DNA from: Moritella sp. 24
GTDB taxonomy: Bacteria > Pseudomonadota > Gammaproteobacteria > Enterobacterales > Moritellaceae
Length of the DNA: 64,000 nt
Reading direction: 5' to 3'
Assembly: GCF_018219155.1 (NCBI RefSeq)
Contig: NZ_CP056123.1
Coordinates: 1-64,000, forward strand
The notes beneath the pieces are model-generated. The model was not told the origin of the DNA and made no database searches. It saw nothing but the letters and a program-made list of their open reading frames with translations. Positions 63,330 to 64,000 of this stretch are shown here, one piece after another. Positions within the stretch are counted from its first letter, which is position 1, and the number at the start of each line of letters is the position of its first letter. Both the position numbers and the translations under genes were made by a program.

Positions 63330-63920
63330 ATGACTAAATCAAAAAAAACACTGATCTTGGATGCCGCATTAGCGTTATTCACGATCAATGGTTTTCATGG
63401 TACGACGACTGCGGCTATTGCGCGTGAAGCAAAAGTCGCAACGGGTACCTTATTTCATCATTTTGCCACGAAAGAAGCATTAATCGAAGCCCTATACCTT
63501 GAGGTTAAAAAAGAGTTTGCGCAGGCGTTATTACAGCCAAATGAAGGCAATGCAGAGTCTCGCTTGACTGATATTTGGGTTAACGGGGTGCATTGGTTGG
63601 TTGCGCATCCACAAAAGATGGCGTTTATTCTTCTCTGTAGTCATTCGTTGTACTTTGATAAAAAGATCCAACTCGCTATTTGGGAGGAGGTGTTAGGTTT
63701 CTTTACACAATTACTGACTACGGGTATACGTAACGGAATGATTAAAGAGTTACCTATACCTTACCTATTAACGACATGTGAAAGCTTTTTATTATCGACG
63801 GCGAGTTATGTGTATGCGCTACCTGAGATAGATCAAAAGGCTGCGATTAATTCGTCAATTAATGTAATTGTTGATGCTATTTCAGTACAAGGTGCTGATA
63901 TTCACTTACTCACGCGGTAA
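63330..63920 (+). CDS. TetR/AcrR-family transcriptional regulator
   Basis: This 196-residue protein has an N-terminal helix-turn-helix (GTTTAAIAREAKVATGTLFHHF, residues about 24-45, then ATKEALIEALY) and a C-terminal ligand-binding domain. It lies one base after the aldehyde dehydrogenase gene. By the usual logic of this family it represses that operon, including itself, by binding the palindromes at 61820-61853, and is released by a ligand, perhaps an aldehyde or fatty compound. The ligand is a guess. Confidence 0.87.
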   Translation: MTKSKKTLILDAALALFTINGFHGTTTAAIAREAKVATGTLFHHFATKEALIEALYLEVKKEFAQALLQPNEGNAESRLTDIWVNGVHWLVAHPQKMAFILLCSHSLYFDKKIQLAIWEEVLGFFTQLLTTGIRNGMIKELPIPYLLTTCESFLLSTASYVYALPEIDQKAAINSSINVIVDAISVQGADIHLLTR

Positions 63921-63932
63921 GATGACCATATA

Positions 63933-63958
63933 ACCAAGTACAAGCTGTTGTACTTGGT
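63933..63958. terminator. Hairpin after the TetR gene
   Basis: ACCAAGTACAA-GCTG-TTGTACTTGGT is a perfect 11-base stem 12 bases after the TetR stop. There is no T-run, so it may be a weak terminator or a processing hairpin. Confidence 0.5.
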
Positions 63959-63994
63959 CACCTAATTCGCATTCCTACCTCGCAAGGAGATATC

Positions 63995-64000
63995 GTGAGT
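63995..64000 (+). CDS. Start of a further gene, cut by the window edge
   Basis: A strong AAGGAGA ribosome site (63984-63990) precedes GTG-AGT at the right edge. Only two codons are visible, so no product can be named. Confidence 0.4.

Overview
The window looks like the replication-origin end of the main chromosome of a marine gammaproteobacterium. Base composition is moderately AT-rich. The proteins resemble Moritella, Vibrio and Shewanella families, and a Moritella-like member of the Alteromonadales is my best guess, inferred from protein resemblance only. Base 1 is the GTG start of dnaA. oriC itself is not visible and probably lies just to the left.

Layout. (1) 1-6.1 kb: the dnaA-dnaN-recF-gyrB replication block. 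(2) 6.1-14.4 kb: avtA, the ravA-viaA chaperone pair, glyQS and tusA. Four perfect parS-type 16-mers and one degenerate copy are spread over 2.9-10.9 kb, two of them inside recF, so this is probably a ParB loading zone. (3) 14.5-16.1 kb: iron storage, with two complementary bacterioferritin subunits and bfd, the last behind a Fur-box-like site. (4) 16.1-24.8 kb: a GlxA-type regulator, the fatty-acid initiation enzyme FabY, and a minus-strand run coding for a response regulator, a sensor kinase, a sugar-type binding protein and a YccS-like membrane protein. (5) 24.9-31.4 kb: fadBA facing yigZ-trkH-hemG, followed by an rRNA operon, the same order as near the E. coli origin. (6) 31.5-37.1 kb: rRNA operon 1 (16S, tRNA-Ile, tRNA-Ala, 23S, 5S) with tandem promoters. 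(7) 37.2-47.7 kb: pgi, copA with a clear CueR-type promoter, cueR, a YecA-like protein, a COG0523 metal GTPase, leuA with a candidate leader peptide, and a small patch of poorly known genes. (8) 47.7-53.5 kb: rRNA operon 2, almost identical to the first and in the same direction, with an extra tRNA-Asp. (9) 53.7-64 kb: codBA, ubiE-ubiJ-ubiB, tatABC-tatD, then an aldehyde dehydrogenase with its TetR regulator.

How it fits together. Most of the window is ordinary origin-proximal housekeeping: replication initiation, segregation, translation capacity, respiration (ubiquinone, Tat export) and lipid metabolism (fabY for synthesis, fadBA for breakdown). I see no transposase, integrase, CRISPR array, phage module or defence island. 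I found no convincing undescribed multi-gene system. The points most worth a second look are the dual-use parS/recF sequences, the split-function bacterioferritins, the two-component system that overlaps an orphan binding protein, the leuA leader, the paired palindromes before the aldehyde dehydrogenase operon, and the sensor-only AraC-like protein next to rRNA operon 2.
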